Assembly (NCBI GenBank): GCA_021737405.1
Contig: JAIPEG010000010.1
Location: 1-64,000 of the forward strand
Direction of reading: 5' to 3'
DNA: 64,000 nt
Origin: Bacteriovoracaceae bacterium
Lineage (GTDB): Bacteria > Bdellovibrionota > Bacteriovoracia > Bacteriovoracales > Bacteriovoracaceae
Numbering within the stretch: position 1 is the first letter of the stretch; each line of letters begins with the position of its first letter. A program made the position numbers and the translations under genes. Below are positions 16,520-25,110 of the stretch, piece after piece. The notes under the pieces were generated by a model. That model worked only from the letters and a program-made list of their open reading frames with translations, did no database searches and was not told the DNA's origin.

Positions 16520-16596
16520 TGGCGGGAGCGACGAGACTCGAACTCGCGACCTTCGCCGTGACAGGGCGACGTTGTAACCAACTCAACTACGCCCCC
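16520..16596 (-). tRNA. tRNA-Asp (anticodon GUC)
   Basis: A 77-base cloverleaf on the minus strand: acceptor GGGGGCG pairs with CGCTCCC, D stem GTTG/CAAC, anticodon stem TCGCC/GGCGA with loop CTGTCAC (GUC), T arm GCGAG-TTCGAGT-CTCGT, and an encoded CCA. All stems close. Confidence 0.96.
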
Positions 16597-16616
16597 GCAA
16601 AAAATTCGTAAGATGG

Positions 16617-16645
16617 ATATTAGGTTTTCGAGGCTTTTCAGTCAA
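16617..16645 (-). promoter_or_regulatory. promoter of tRNA-Asp
   Basis: On the minus strand, TTGACT (16640-16645) and TAATAT (16617-16622) are separated by 17 bases, about 20 bases before the mature 5' end. Near-consensus spacing suits a strong stable-RNA promoter. Confidence 0.75.
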
Positions 16646-16751
16646 GAAAAAAGAGGTCTTAGGTACTTTTTCTAGATATTAGCTCTTTGCCTATTTTATA
16701 AGGCCTAGAGACGAGTTACTCTTATGTTGAGCCCCTAGAATGAGGAAAATA

Positions 16752-17807
16752 ATGATTATTTGGGAATGGGCACAGGCCTTATGGAGTTACATTCTTTTAA
16801 CCGCACCCTATTTATTGCTTGGGTTTCTTGCCTCTGGGATCATTCACCAATACCTGAACTTAAGCGTTATTAAGCGCCATCTTGCGGGCAAAGGTCTTGC
16901 ACCTATCCTCAAAGCCGCTCTCTTTGGGGTTCCACTGCCGCTGTGTTCTTGTAGCGTGATTCCAGCCGCCGTTACCCTAAAGCGTGAAGGCGCCAGTAAT
17001 GGAGCCACCTCGAGCTTTTTAATTTCAACTCCAGAGTCTGGAATTGATTCTATGGTAATGACTTATGGGGTCATGGATTTGCCGATGACGCTCATTAGAC
17101 CCATCGCTGCTTTTTTAACGGCGACTCTAGCAGGCATTGGTCAAAATCTATGGAACGCAGAAGAATTGGTTAGTGTGGAGCCGGTGAGCTCTTGCTCAAA
17201 GGAGCATAGTCACTCTCATGATGAGCAGCCCACAAATCCCATTAAAAATATTCTCTCCTACGCATTTGGTGACCTCTCAGACGATCTCTCTTCCTGGTTG
17301 TTTATTGGACTCTTTGTCGGCGCCCTTATGAACCTCTATCTCCCCATTGATATTTTTGAGTTGATTCCTGGTTGGGGACAGCGTCTTATGGTTTTGGCCT
17401 TTGGAATTCCTTTTTATATATGTGCGTCTGCTTCAACGCCAATTGCTGCGAGCATGATGATGAAAGGCATGTCACCAGGGACGGCCTTAATATTTCTTCT
17501 CGTGGGGCCTGCCACGAACTTTACAAATATTGCTGTTCTTCAAAAATATATTGGTAAAAAAGGAATTTTCATCAATGTCATGGCCATCTCCTTAGTCGCC
17601 GTTGGTATGAGCTTCCTTATTGATTACATGTATGTGGCCAATGAATGGTCGACTCTTTTTAAAATTGAAAAACTTCACGATGCTCATCAAAGTAAGCTTG
17701 ATATTTTAATGGGAATTGCCCTGAGCTTTTTAATTCTCAAGGGAATTTACAAAGAAAAAATAAAACCTCGACTTAAGGGGAAGAAACCATCGAGTTGCTG
17801 CGAATGA
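16752..17807 (+). CDS. permease, SO_0444/YraQ-like (DUF318) putative metal efflux protein
   Basis: An inner-membrane protein of about eight to ten helices with the family's duplicated cysteine motifs: PLPLCSCSVIPAA in the first half and CASASTPIAA in the second. A His-rich loop (CSKEHSHSHDEQ) and a terminal SSCCE suggest metal binding. Relatives are linked to copper/zinc or arsenical efflux; the substrate here is unproven. The start at 16752 has GAGGA five bases upstream; an ATG at 16740 in the same frame is the alternative. The stop overlaps the SDR start. Confidence 0.82.
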   Translation: MIIWEWAQALWSYILLTAPYLLLGFLASGIIHQYLNLSVIKRHLAGKGLAPILKAALFGVPLPLCSCSVIPAAVTLKREGASNGATSSFLISTPESGIDSMVMTYGVMDLPMTLIRPIAAFLTATLAGIGQNLWNAEELVSVEPVSSCSKEHSHSHDEQPTNPIKNILSYAFGDLSDDLSSWLFIGLFVGALMNLYLPIDIFELIPGWGQRLMVLAFGIPFYICASASTPIAASMMMKGMSPGTALIFLLVGPATNFTNIAVLQKYIGKKGIFINVMAISLVAVGMSFLIDYMYVANEWSTLFKIEKLHDAHQSKLDILMGIALSFLILKGIYKEKIKPRLKGKKPSSCCE

Positions 17808-18553
17808 AAAGTTACTTTATAACGGGTGGAACGACGGGAATTGGATGGGAGTTGGCGAAGCTTTTTTTAAAAGAAGGTCATCGTGTCGCTGTCTGTGGTA
17901 GGGTCTTAGAGAAACTGCCAAAAACTGCCAAAGAAGAATATCCCTTATTACATTCTTATGAACTTTCGGTGACTGATGAAGTTGCTACTGAAAAAGCCAT
18001 TCAAGACTTTGCTAAAGGCGGTCTCGATGTTGTTGTGGCCAATGCTGGGATTAGCCACGGTTCAAAGAGTCGCTGGCCAGATAAAGAGGTTTCAAAGTCT
18101 ATTGTTAACACTAATCTTTTGGGCGTCATAAATACTTTCTTTCCCGCAATGGAAATTTTTAAAGAACAAGGAAGCGGTCATCTCGTTGCGATTGCTTCCA
18201 TTGCGGGCTATGTCGGCCTCCCGGGAGCAAGTGCCTATAGTGCTTCCAAGGGCGCCTTAATTCATCTTTGTGAAAGTTATGCTCTTGATTTACCCAATTG
18301 GGGCATTGATGTGACAACGATTTGTCCGGGCTTTATTGATACGCCCTTAACGAAGAAAAATGATCACTCTATGCCCTTTCTCATGAGCTGTGAGTTAGGG
18401 GCTTTGAAGATTAAGAAGGCCATTGATAAGAAGAAGGTTTTGTATATATTTCCGTGGCAGATGGCCTTGGTTATGCATATTCTTAGACGCTTACCGCGGA
18501 GTATTTATCGCAAACTAATGAAAATGCCGATGGCAGATTATTCTAAAAAATAA
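17804..18553 (+). CDS. short-chain dehydrogenase/reductase (SDR)
   Basis: A classical SDR: nucleotide-binding TGGTTGIG at the N-terminus, NAG in the middle, catalytic Ser (IASIAG) and YSASKG (YxxxK). Residues after ~205 are basic and hydrophobic, as in membrane-associated sphinganine/3-ketosphinganine reductase-like SDRs. The start at 17804 overlaps the permease stop (ATGA). Substrate unknown. Confidence 0.88.
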   Translation: MKSYFITGGTTGIGWELAKLFLKEGHRVAVCGRVLEKLPKTAKEEYPLLHSYELSVTDEVATEKAIQDFAKGGLDVVVANAGISHGSKSRWPDKEVSKSIVNTNLLGVINTFFPAMEIFKEQGSGHLVAIASIAGYVGLPGASAYSASKGALIHLCESYALDLPNWGIDVTTICPGFIDTPLTKKNDHSMPFLMSCELGALKIKKAIDKKKVLYIFPWQMALVMHILRRLPRSIYRKLMKMPMADYSKK

Positions 18554-18566
18554 AAAGGAGGTCCAT

Positions 18567-18815
18567 TTGAAATTTCACCATTTATTCTTTCTTTTGAGCC
18601 TGGTGCTTTTATCTTGTCAGCAGGAAACAAAGGTTGCTGCTGATACTAGTGAAGTTCAAAAGATCGAGCCGAGTGCAGATGTTGTGTTTGATAAGAAAAA
18701 AGATGAATCATGTGACACCGAAGAAGACCTAGAAAAACAAATAGAAGAGGCGAAGAAGAAACCCGAAGCCTTTAAGCTTCAAGGAGGGGATTCAGGCTGT
18801 AGTACTGATCCTTAG
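18567..18815 (+). CDS. small hypothetical lipoprotein
   Basis: This 82-residue product starts with TTG, supported by a full AAGGAGG seven bases upstream. Lipobox LLSC ends the signal peptide (FFLLSLVLLSC). The mature part is highly charged (KKKDESCDTEEDLEKQIEEAKK) with two more cysteines. Third gene of the permease-SDR unit, 13 bases after the SDR stop. It overlaps the converging PLD gene by four bases. Function unknown. Confidence 0.65.
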   Translation: MKFHHLFFLLSLVLLSCQQETKVAADTSEVQKIEPSADVVFDKKKDESCDTEEDLEKQIEEAKKKPEAFKLQGGDSGCSTDP

Positions 18816-20947
18816 TGGCGTTTTTCAATGAGATCTTTTGAGCGCAGCAGTTGAGCGCCTATATCGTTTATTAAACCAGACGTTTTCGTATTAAGAACCT
18901 TGCCGCCAATTTGGGCCTTGAAGTTTTCAATATCAAGATCCATTGTCTTATCTGGGTTTAACCAATCTTTCATAAAACGAAGATCAAATTTGCGGGCCTC
19001 ATCTTGAGAGAAGACCTGGGCCCCAAACTCTCGAAAGCTTCCTTGTAATGTATCAGGATTTAAGTTTGAGCTGCCCCCAAGAAGAACTTCACCGTCAACA
19101 GAGGTGATTTTTCGATGGTTTTCTTGGTGATACTCTTGACTGGTGCCATCTGGAAACTGAGCAAGCACGCCAAAAGTTTTTCGGGCCCTAATTTGAATCC
19201 CAAATCGCTTTAACTCTTTTAAGAAAATCGTGTTAGGTAATCCATTCATACCAAAATTTTCATTGTGATCAATAAGGATTTTGATGTCTACATTGGATTG
19301 AATAATCTTCTTTTTGATAAGAGCATCGACAATATATTTGTCATAGAGAAAGAGTTGCTCCATATAGATCGTCTTTTTGGCCCTGATGATCATATCGATT
19401 AAAATATTTCGAACATTTTTAATGGTCCCATTTACGTCCGCCTCAGCAAGCCTGACAGTCGTATAGCCTTTGTGAGGAATATGAGTTTGGGTCACTTTAA
19501 AGTCTTTTAGGATTTTTTCTCGATTGGGGAGATACTCTTTATTTGAAAATCCTTGCTCCTTAAAATAGAACCACTTTAATTCATTTTCGTCTTCGGTAAG
19601 TGCAGCTTCAATATCTCTGTAGTAACTATGCTGAACGAGGGCCGCAGCCGGTCCTTCTATAAGGAGGGCATCATCATAATAATAGCCTCCCGAGTGATCG
19701 GTCCAATTCTTAGAGCCAAAGTAGGCTTGCGGATGAGTTGTGTTGCCATCGATTACGATCACCTTTGAGTGATCTATTTTCGATTCATAGTAAGTATGAT
19801 GGGACTCAAGGACAGAGAATGTTTCTTCATCCTTTGGAATTTTACTTGATAGACCAAAGGGAATTCCTGAAGGATGCCTTTGAATATTTGCTTGTAGAAG
19901 TGTTAAGTGTTTTTTTAGTCGCTCTGATTTTTCTCTTTTTTCTTTTAAATAATTAAAGACCGGCATCATCTCTTCGATCATATTGTAATGAGTAGCAAAA
20001 TCGTGAAGGATCAAGACTTTAAAGTTAGGATTTGTGCGCGCCTTTTCATTGATTTGTTCGATGAGAAACTCACTAAGAGTCGCGCCAATAGTTCCACCAA
20101 AGAGAAAGATATCGATAAAGATGGATTCCTGCGCCGTCATAATCATGTCACGGATTTTCATGAAAATGGGGTCTTCCCTAAAAACGGGGTGGCCATCATC
20201 TCTTGGACGCATTGGCATTTCGATGTAGGGAGCATCCATGTCAAGAACACCACCGCGAAAGATAATCCTTTCATTTAGCCAGTTGATGCGATCGATATCG
20301 ACCTTATTCTCACTGATCACCTCAACATAGTTACCCGGAATAAATCCTAAGGAGCTAAGAGAGTATTGATCATTGCCCTTGAGATATTTTTTTAGATTAA
20401 AGGTAAATGACTTGGTGTTTTTTAATGCCTCAATGAAGGCCTCATTATTTTCGATGTCACTAATAAGCTGTGCTTTTTCTTCGACAAGTGGGTTCATAAT
20501 CCCAAAGAGATTGTCAGTATTGAGTTCACTGTGTTCTGTAAGACCTCTTAAGATATTAATGAGGGCCTGCTTATTTGTTGTTTGAGGGTGATCAATGGCG
20601 TCTCTTAAAATGAGCAACTTATTCATGAGAATATAGCTTAATACAATTGATAGCTTTTCTTTGGAGGGGGAAAAATAGCGGTAATAAGTTACGGCTTTTA
20701 AAAATTGCTTTGGAAGAAAGGGATCAAGCGCCTCGATCATACTGAGGGCCTCACTTTTACTCTTGCTATCTAATTTGTTCAGTCTCTTCTTAAAAAAGTT
20801 CTTTTGATTGATATCTTTTACGTTAAATAATAAGGGATAGACTTCTAAATATTGATTTTGAGTTGAAACTCGATCAACGATGGGAAACTCGCGCGCGTTT
20901 AGGTGAAGGCTGATTGTGAGGAGACAAATGAGTTTGAGTGCTCTCAT
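18812..20947 (-). CDS. secreted phospholipase D-like protein with two HKD motifs
   Basis: After a signal peptide (MRALKLICLLTISLHLNA) and a ~230-residue helical region come two PLD catalytic modules: HSKVIVIDGN (about residue 400) and HRKITSVDGEVLLGGSSNLN (about 620), each followed by the conserved Gly/Ser-Asn. PLD-fold enzymes cleave or transfer phosphodiesters, including cardiolipin synthesis, phospholipid hydrolysis and nucleases. Export points to a periplasmic or extracellular substrate. Its ATG overlaps the stop of the upstream gene by four bases, so the two are coupled. Confidence 0.85.
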   Translation of the reverse strand: MRALKLICLLTISLHLNAREFPIVDRVSTQNQYLEVYPLLFNVKDINQKNFFKKRLNKLDSKSKSEALSMIEALDPFLPKQFLKAVTYYRYFSPSKEKLSIVLSYILMNKLLILRDAIDHPQTTNKQALINILRGLTEHSELNTDNLFGIMNPLVEEKAQLISDIENNEAFIEALKNTKSFTFNLKKYLKGNDQYSLSSLGFIPGNYVEVISENKVDIDRINWLNERIIFRGGVLDMDAPYIEMPMRPRDDGHPVFREDPIFMKIRDMIMTAQESIFIDIFLFGGTIGATLSEFLIEQINEKARTNPNFKVLILHDFATHYNMIEEMMPVFNYLKEKREKSERLKKHLTLLQANIQRHPSGIPFGLSSKIPKDEETFSVLESHHTYYESKIDHSKVIVIDGNTTHPQAYFGSKNWTDHSGGYYYDDALLIEGPAAALVQHSYYRDIEAALTEDENELKWFYFKEQGFSNKEYLPNREKILKDFKVTQTHIPHKGYTTVRLAEADVNGTIKNVRNILIDMIIRAKKTIYMEQLFLYDKYIVDALIKKKIIQSNVDIKILIDHNENFGMNGLPNTIFLKELKRFGIQIRARKTFGVLAQFPDGTSQEYHQENHRKITSVDGEVLLGGSSNLNPDTLQGSFREFGAQVFSQDEARKFDLRFMKDWLNPDKTMDLDIENFKAQIGGKVLNTKTSGLINDIGAQLLRSKDLIEKRH

Positions 20948-22272
20948 TTTCTCCCTCCAAATTTTGAATGGATCTCACCTAAATGAAAACTTCTAATTAA
21001 TTCAAGACCGTATTCATGAAGGAGCTTATTGTATACTTTGTGCTGGGCCTGTCCGAGGTGAGGACCTCGTAGGTCAGAGTTCCTAAAAACAGTTTTCATT
21101 TTTGAATTATTACTAAATTCGCCTGTTTTAAAATCAAAGACAAGTTTTTCAAGCTTACTAACAAAGAGAACATCTTTGTCACCATACTTTAGAGCGCCAT
21201 GAAGATTGAGCTCACTGGTTTCTATGACATTATCTTTATAGGCAAAGAGGCTGCCAATGAGATTCGTGGTATGAAAGTTATCAGGGAGCACTTTACCAAA
21301 GTGCAGTTCAACACGGTCTAGGCGAGGGGTCTGATTTTCAAGATCAAATTCCTTATAAAGATCGATGGTCACAAAGTTTTCATTCTTATCGTGGCGATTA
21401 CGTTTTTCTAATGTCTTAAAGTGCACCATATTTAGACGAAAGTTTTCATCGAGAATATGAGGTTCATTATTGGCCATATCAGGTGCACGAAAATAGCGAC
21501 GAAGGCGGATAAAGCCTTTTACCCCTCTTTTTGAAGGACTCGGTAAATGAAGTTGGGGCGTAGTATCTAAGGTTTTAAACCAAATCGTGATTTGACCGCC
21601 TTTATATTGATAGGTTTCAGTTGTGGCAGGCACTGGTATTTCAAAAACTTTTTGGTGAAAAGGTATTTCGACTTCGTTAATGGCATCTGTTAATCGACTT
21701 GTTTGAGACCAATTTACAAGCTGGTTACTTGAGAGTTCTTCGTTAAAATTCAATTCTGAGTTTATCCGAGGTGTAAAATTTAAATCAATTTGAAAGGTTC
21801 CATTTACTATTTTGTAGGCCTTAATTGTTTTAAGAAAGTTTTTTGTAAGCTCTTGAATAAGATTTTCTTTGATCAGGGACACCAGACCCTTGTCGTGGGA
21901 CTCAATGCCTTCTTCCGTTGCCTTAGGTGTTTTTTGAATGAGTGTGTTTCGAATTGAGTTTCTTAAGGAAAGATTAAATTTGTCTTTGAGATGCTCTTCA
22001 TCCTTATCCGTTCTAAAATTCAGACTTAGATCATAGGTTAAATATTTTTGATAAGTAATGTAGGAGAAGAAGTCTCTATAAATCTCAAGACTATCAGGAT
22101 CAAAATCAAGCACAGCACTCGGAGTCCTGCCCCTATTGTCGTACTCTTTACTGGCCCAATAGGATTGATGCTGTGTCTGCTGGTATTTGTTGTAACTTAT
22201 GTGAGAGGCCACTAGTAACCAAATACCAGTAAAAAATAAATTGAATGATTTATGTTTATTGATTGTTTCCAA
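20944..22272 (-). CDS. hypothetical membrane-anchored protein, partner of the PLD-like protein
   Basis: This 442-residue protein has one N-terminal hydrophobic segment (LFFTGIWLLVASHI), an uncleaved anchor or signal. The rest is a mixed helical and strand-rich body with many charged residues. I see no known domain. Being directly upstream of and overlapping the PLD gene suggests the two act together at the envelope. Confidence 0.6.
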   Translation of the reverse strand: METINKHKSFNLFFTGIWLLVASHISYNKYQQTQHQSYWASKEYDNRGRTPSAVLDFDPDSLEIYRDFFSYITYQKYLTYDLSLNFRTDKDEEHLKDKFNLSLRNSIRNTLIQKTPKATEEGIESHDKGLVSLIKENLIQELTKNFLKTIKAYKIVNGTFQIDLNFTPRINSELNFNEELSSNQLVNWSQTSRLTDAINEVEIPFHQKVFEIPVPATTETYQYKGGQITIWFKTLDTTPQLHLPSPSKRGVKGFIRLRRYFRAPDMANNEPHILDENFRLNMVHFKTLEKRNRHDKNENFVTIDLYKEFDLENQTPRLDRVELHFGKVLPDNFHTTNLIGSLFAYKDNVIETSELNLHGALKYGDKDVLFVSKLEKLVFDFKTGEFSNNSKMKTVFRNSDLRGPHLGQAQHKVYNKLLHEYGLELIRSFHLGEIHSKFGGRK

Positions 22273-22368
22273 TACCGTTTCACCCTCGTTGAGCTTATCG
22301 GCAAGAACTGTCAGAATCTGAGGAGAATAAAGGAGACTTCTTTTGTGATTTTAAAGACTTAGGCTAAC

Positions 22369-23040
22369 TTATTGTTTCTTTATTTTTAAAACGAAAATGG
22401 TCTCTTTGTCCTTCATCCAAGTGACTTCAATGGGTCCAACTTGATGGATAAAGGTACGAGATTCGTCTTTTGTATAAGCAGGTCTTGGGTCCCAACCCAG
22501 TGTTTCAATAAGTAGTTGTTTTTCTTCAGGCATTAAGAGTTTTAATTCTGTTTCATTTAGTCGGGAAAAATCAACTTGGAGGGATTTGAGAATTGGCGTC
22601 TGATCCACCCAACCATTATTAGCTTCGGGGACAGAATCCCACATCGGTAAGTAGGGCTTTATATCGATAAGAGGTGTTCCATCTAATATATCGATGCCAC
22701 TAATATCGATAGAAAAATCTTCATTAATCCTCTCAAGTTTTACAAGGGAGAGCCCAATGGGGTTAGGGCGATGAGGTGAACGGGTGGCCAAAAAACCCAC
22801 CTTTTTCTTGCCTCCTAAGCGAGGAGGCTTAATCGTCTCACGCCAAGAGTCACTTTTATGGCACCAATAAAGAAGCCAAAGATGGCTAAAGCTATCAAGT
22901 TCTCTGAGAGTATCTTCTCTGGCGAAAGTACTTTCTAAAATGATTTTTCCTGTGACACTAGGGCATAGGAGCGGCTGGCGAGGAACGCCGAGTTTTTGTT
23001 TAAAAGGGCTATGGATGGTTCCAATGGCCTGAACTTCCAC
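22369..23040 (-). CDS. trmO: tRNA (adenine(37)-N6)-methyltransferase TrmO
   Basis: The TsaA/TrmO fold is clear: IGTIHSPFKQK near the start, GVPRQP, the SAM-binding stretch ATRSPHRPNPIGLSLVKL, and DGTPLIDIKPYLPMWD. TrmO methylates N6-threonylcarbamoyladenosine at position 37 in tRNAs that read ACN codons. The C-terminal domain (about 150-223) is present. GTG start, two bases after def, so the two form an operon. Confidence 0.92.
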   Translation of the reverse strand: MEVQAIGTIHSPFKQKLGVPRQPLLCPSVTGKIILESTFAREDTLRELDSFSHLWLLYWCHKSDSWRETIKPPRLGGKKKVGFLATRSPHRPNPIGLSLVKLERINEDFSIDISGIDILDGTPLIDIKPYLPMWDSVPEANNGWVDQTPILKSLQVDFSRLNETELKLLMPEEKQLLIETLGWDPRPAYTKDESRTFIHQVGPIEVTWMKDKETIFVLKIKKQ

Positions 23041-23042
23041 CG

Positions 23043-23612
23043 CTACTCTTCGTCTTCTATGTCAGTATCGTGAAATTCCATAAACTCATCCATATAGGAG
23101 AGCTTTGTAGTATCGGCCACTCTGTCGACGTAGAGAACTCCATCTAAATGGTCGAGCTCATGTTGAAAGACGGTTGCACCAAAGCCTGAAACCTCTAGGA
23201 CCTCGGTTTCTCCCAAGGGATTCGTAAATTCAACTTTTATTTTTGAAGGTCTCTCAACATAGCCTCTAAGTCCTGGAACGCTTAAACAGCCTTCCCAAAA
23301 ACCACTGGGTGTCTTATCTAATACGGTAACTTTTGGGTTGATAACAATGAGGATATCAAAGTCATCTTCTTCTTCATCTTCAGGAACATCGGGGTAGCGT
23401 GGGTTATCTTTTGGAACTCCTACAATGGCCACTTGTTTGCTAACTCCAATTTGAGGAGCGGCGATACCAATGCCATCTTCCTCTTGCATGGTTTCAAACA
23501 TGTCCTGGATAAGGTCTTTAAATTCTCGCGATTGAATCTCTTCAGCTGAGACGGGTTCTGCTTTGACTCTAAGAGTCGGGTGCCCCATTTTTAACACTTC
23601 GCGAACGGCCAT
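23043..23612 (-). CDS. def: peptide deformylase
   Basis: All three PDF motifs are intact: GIGIAAPQIG, EGCLSVPG and QHELDHLDG, which supply the Cys and His metal ligands and the catalytic Glu. It removes the formyl group from nascent proteins. An acidic insert (EDEEEDD, about 78-84) precedes the second motif and the tail is also acidic. It precedes trmO, with a two-base gap. Confidence 0.96.
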   Translation of the reverse strand: MAVREVLKMGHPTLRVKAEPVSAEEIQSREFKDLIQDMFETMQEEDGIGIAAPQIGVSKQVAIVGVPKDNPRYPDVPEDEEEDDFDILIVINPKVTVLDKTPSGFWEGCLSVPGLRGYVERPSKIKVEFTNPLGETEVLEVSGFGATVFQHELDHLDGVLYVDRVADTTKLSYMDEFMEFHDTDIEDEE

Positions 23613-23689
23613 AAGTCTTCCTTTTTAATGAATTTCCTTATCCTATCCATACCCGATAGAATAAATTTCGGCCACTCATGGGGGAAGAT

Positions 23690-24151
23690 ATGAAAGTTTT
23701 ATTTGTTTGTCTGGGCAATATTTGTCGCTCTCCAGCTGCTGAGGGAGTCTTCCTTCATTTAATCCAGGAAAAGGGGCTCAGTAATAGTTTTGAGGTCGAC
23801 TCTGCGGGAACCAGCTCCGTTCATTCAGGGGAGAGGGCCGACCCTCGTATGCGTGAGCATGCTCTTAAAAGAGGAATTGAGTTACCTTCAAGGGCCCGGC
23901 AATTCAAAAGAGAAGATTTTAAACACTTTGATAGTATTGTTGTTATGGATGATTCTAATTATAGGAATGTCGTAGGGTTGGCCGAGAATAATACAGATAT
24001 TGAAAAAGTCATAAAAATGGCTTCTTTTTGTCCGCTCTCTGGAGAAAGTGAGGTTCCTGACCCTTATTATGGGGGAGCTGCTGGCTTTGAAAAAGTATTA
24101 GATATGGTGACAGAGGGTTCAGAAAACTTATTAACGAGCTGGGGGTTTTGA
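23690..24151 (+). CDS. low-molecular-weight protein-tyrosine phosphatase
   Basis: The phosphate loop CLGNICRSP (CX5RS) lies at residues 7-15 and the general-acid region VPDPYYGG near the C-terminus. Length (153 aa) is typical. The start at 23690 follows GGGGGAAG; an upstream in-frame ATG lacks an RBS. It begins a co-directional group (greB, DUF6165) and is divergent from def. Confidence 0.93.
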   Translation: MKVLFVCLGNICRSPAAEGVFLHLIQEKGLSNSFEVDSAGTSSVHSGERADPRMREHALKRGIELPSRARQFKREDFKHFDSIVVMDDSNYRNVVGLAENNTDIEKVIKMASFCPLSGESEVPDPYYGGAAGFEKVLDMVTEGSENLLTSWGF

Positions 24152-24154
24152 TCA

Positions 24155-24670
24155 ATGGCCAAGAATTATATTAGCCCCGGAGGATTTAAGAAGCTTCAGG
24201 ATGAATATAACTTCCTAAAAAAAGAAGAACGTCCTCGCATCACTCGTCTGGTTGCTTGGGCGGCGTCTCTTGGTGATCGATCAGAAAATGCAGATTACTT
24301 ATATGGAAAGAAGCGTTTGCGAGAAATAGATCGAAGAATGCGTTTTCTAAGCAAGAGAATTAACGAAGCAGAAGTTGTGGATCCACAAAAAATCACTAGC
24401 AATAAAGTGCAGTTTGGTGCGACCGTCACCCTAGATGATGGAAGTGGTTTGAAGCGAATTGTCTCTATTGTTGGTGTTGATGAGACAGATGCTCGTCAGG
24501 GGAGAGTGAGTTGGCAATCTCCTCTGGGAAGTGCTCTTTTAGGAAAAGAAGTTGGAGACGAAATAGAAGTGAGGGCTCCAGGTGGAGTGACTGAATATGA
24601 AATCGTCGCGTTTAAATATAATGAAATTTTAATAGAGGAGTTTCAGTATGATGGTCCAGGTGAAAGTTAG
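24155..24670 (+). CDS. greB: transcription elongation factor GreB
   Basis: The N-terminal coiled coil contains GDRSENADYLYGKK, the acidic-tip signature that separates GreB from GreA. The C-terminal FKBP-like domain carries SWQSPLGSALLGKEVGDE. It rescues backtracked RNA polymerase by stimulating transcript cleavage. It starts three bases after the phosphatase stop. Confidence 0.93.
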   Translation: MAKNYISPGGFKKLQDEYNFLKKEERPRITRLVAWAASLGDRSENADYLYGKKRLREIDRRMRFLSKRINEAEVVDPQKITSNKVQFGATVTLDDGSGLKRIVSIVGVDETDARQGRVSWQSPLGSALLGKEVGDEIEVRAPGGVTEYEIVAFKYNEILIEEFQYDGPGES

Positions 24671-25031
24671 CTTAGGTGAACTTGTCGATAAACTAAGCAT
24701 TCTTGAAATTAAGAAAATTAAAATTCAAGATAACGAAAAACAGCTGCATATAGAAAAAGAAAGACTCTCTCTGTTAGAGACTCTCAATAACTTAAGTCTA
24801 GAAGGAATTGATGCTTATTTAGAGCAATTAAGGGCCATAAATTTAGAACTTTGGGAAATTGAAGACAAAATTCGTGAAAAAGAGCGGGCCCGGGAGTTTG
24901 ATGAAGCCTTCATTGAGCTTGCTCGGCTAGTTTATAAGACTAATGACCAGCGTTTTGAGATAAAGTCCTCCTGTAATAACGCCTTTGGCAGTGATCTAAG
25001 GGAAGTCAAATCCTACGAAAAGTATGACTAA
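24648..25031 (+). CDS. DUF6165-like protein
   Basis: The N-terminal VKVSLGELVDKLSILEIKK and the Arg/Glu-rich helical remainder match the DUF6165 family, whose members often sit near polysaccharide or tetratricopeptide genes. It is cytoplasmic and mostly helical. The start overlaps greB by 23 bases, with GGAG upstream inside greB. Role unknown. Confidence 0.7.
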   Translation: MMVQVKVSLGELVDKLSILEIKKIKIQDNEKQLHIEKERLSLLETLNNLSLEGIDAYLEQLRAINLELWEIEDKIREKERAREFDEAFIELARLVYKTNDQRFEIKSSCNNAFGSDLREVKSYEKYD

Positions 25032-25110
25032 CTCTTCAAGGTTTCTCCTTTCCAATATTCTTTTGATATTGCTATCATGTGAGCCACAAGAGTTTATTTA
25101 GGAGTGCGCC

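Noticed and set aside
16447-16596. Plus-strand frame through the tRNA region that reads SDETRTRDLRRDRA
   Set aside because: This is the well-known spurious translation across a tRNA-Asp gene, not a protein.
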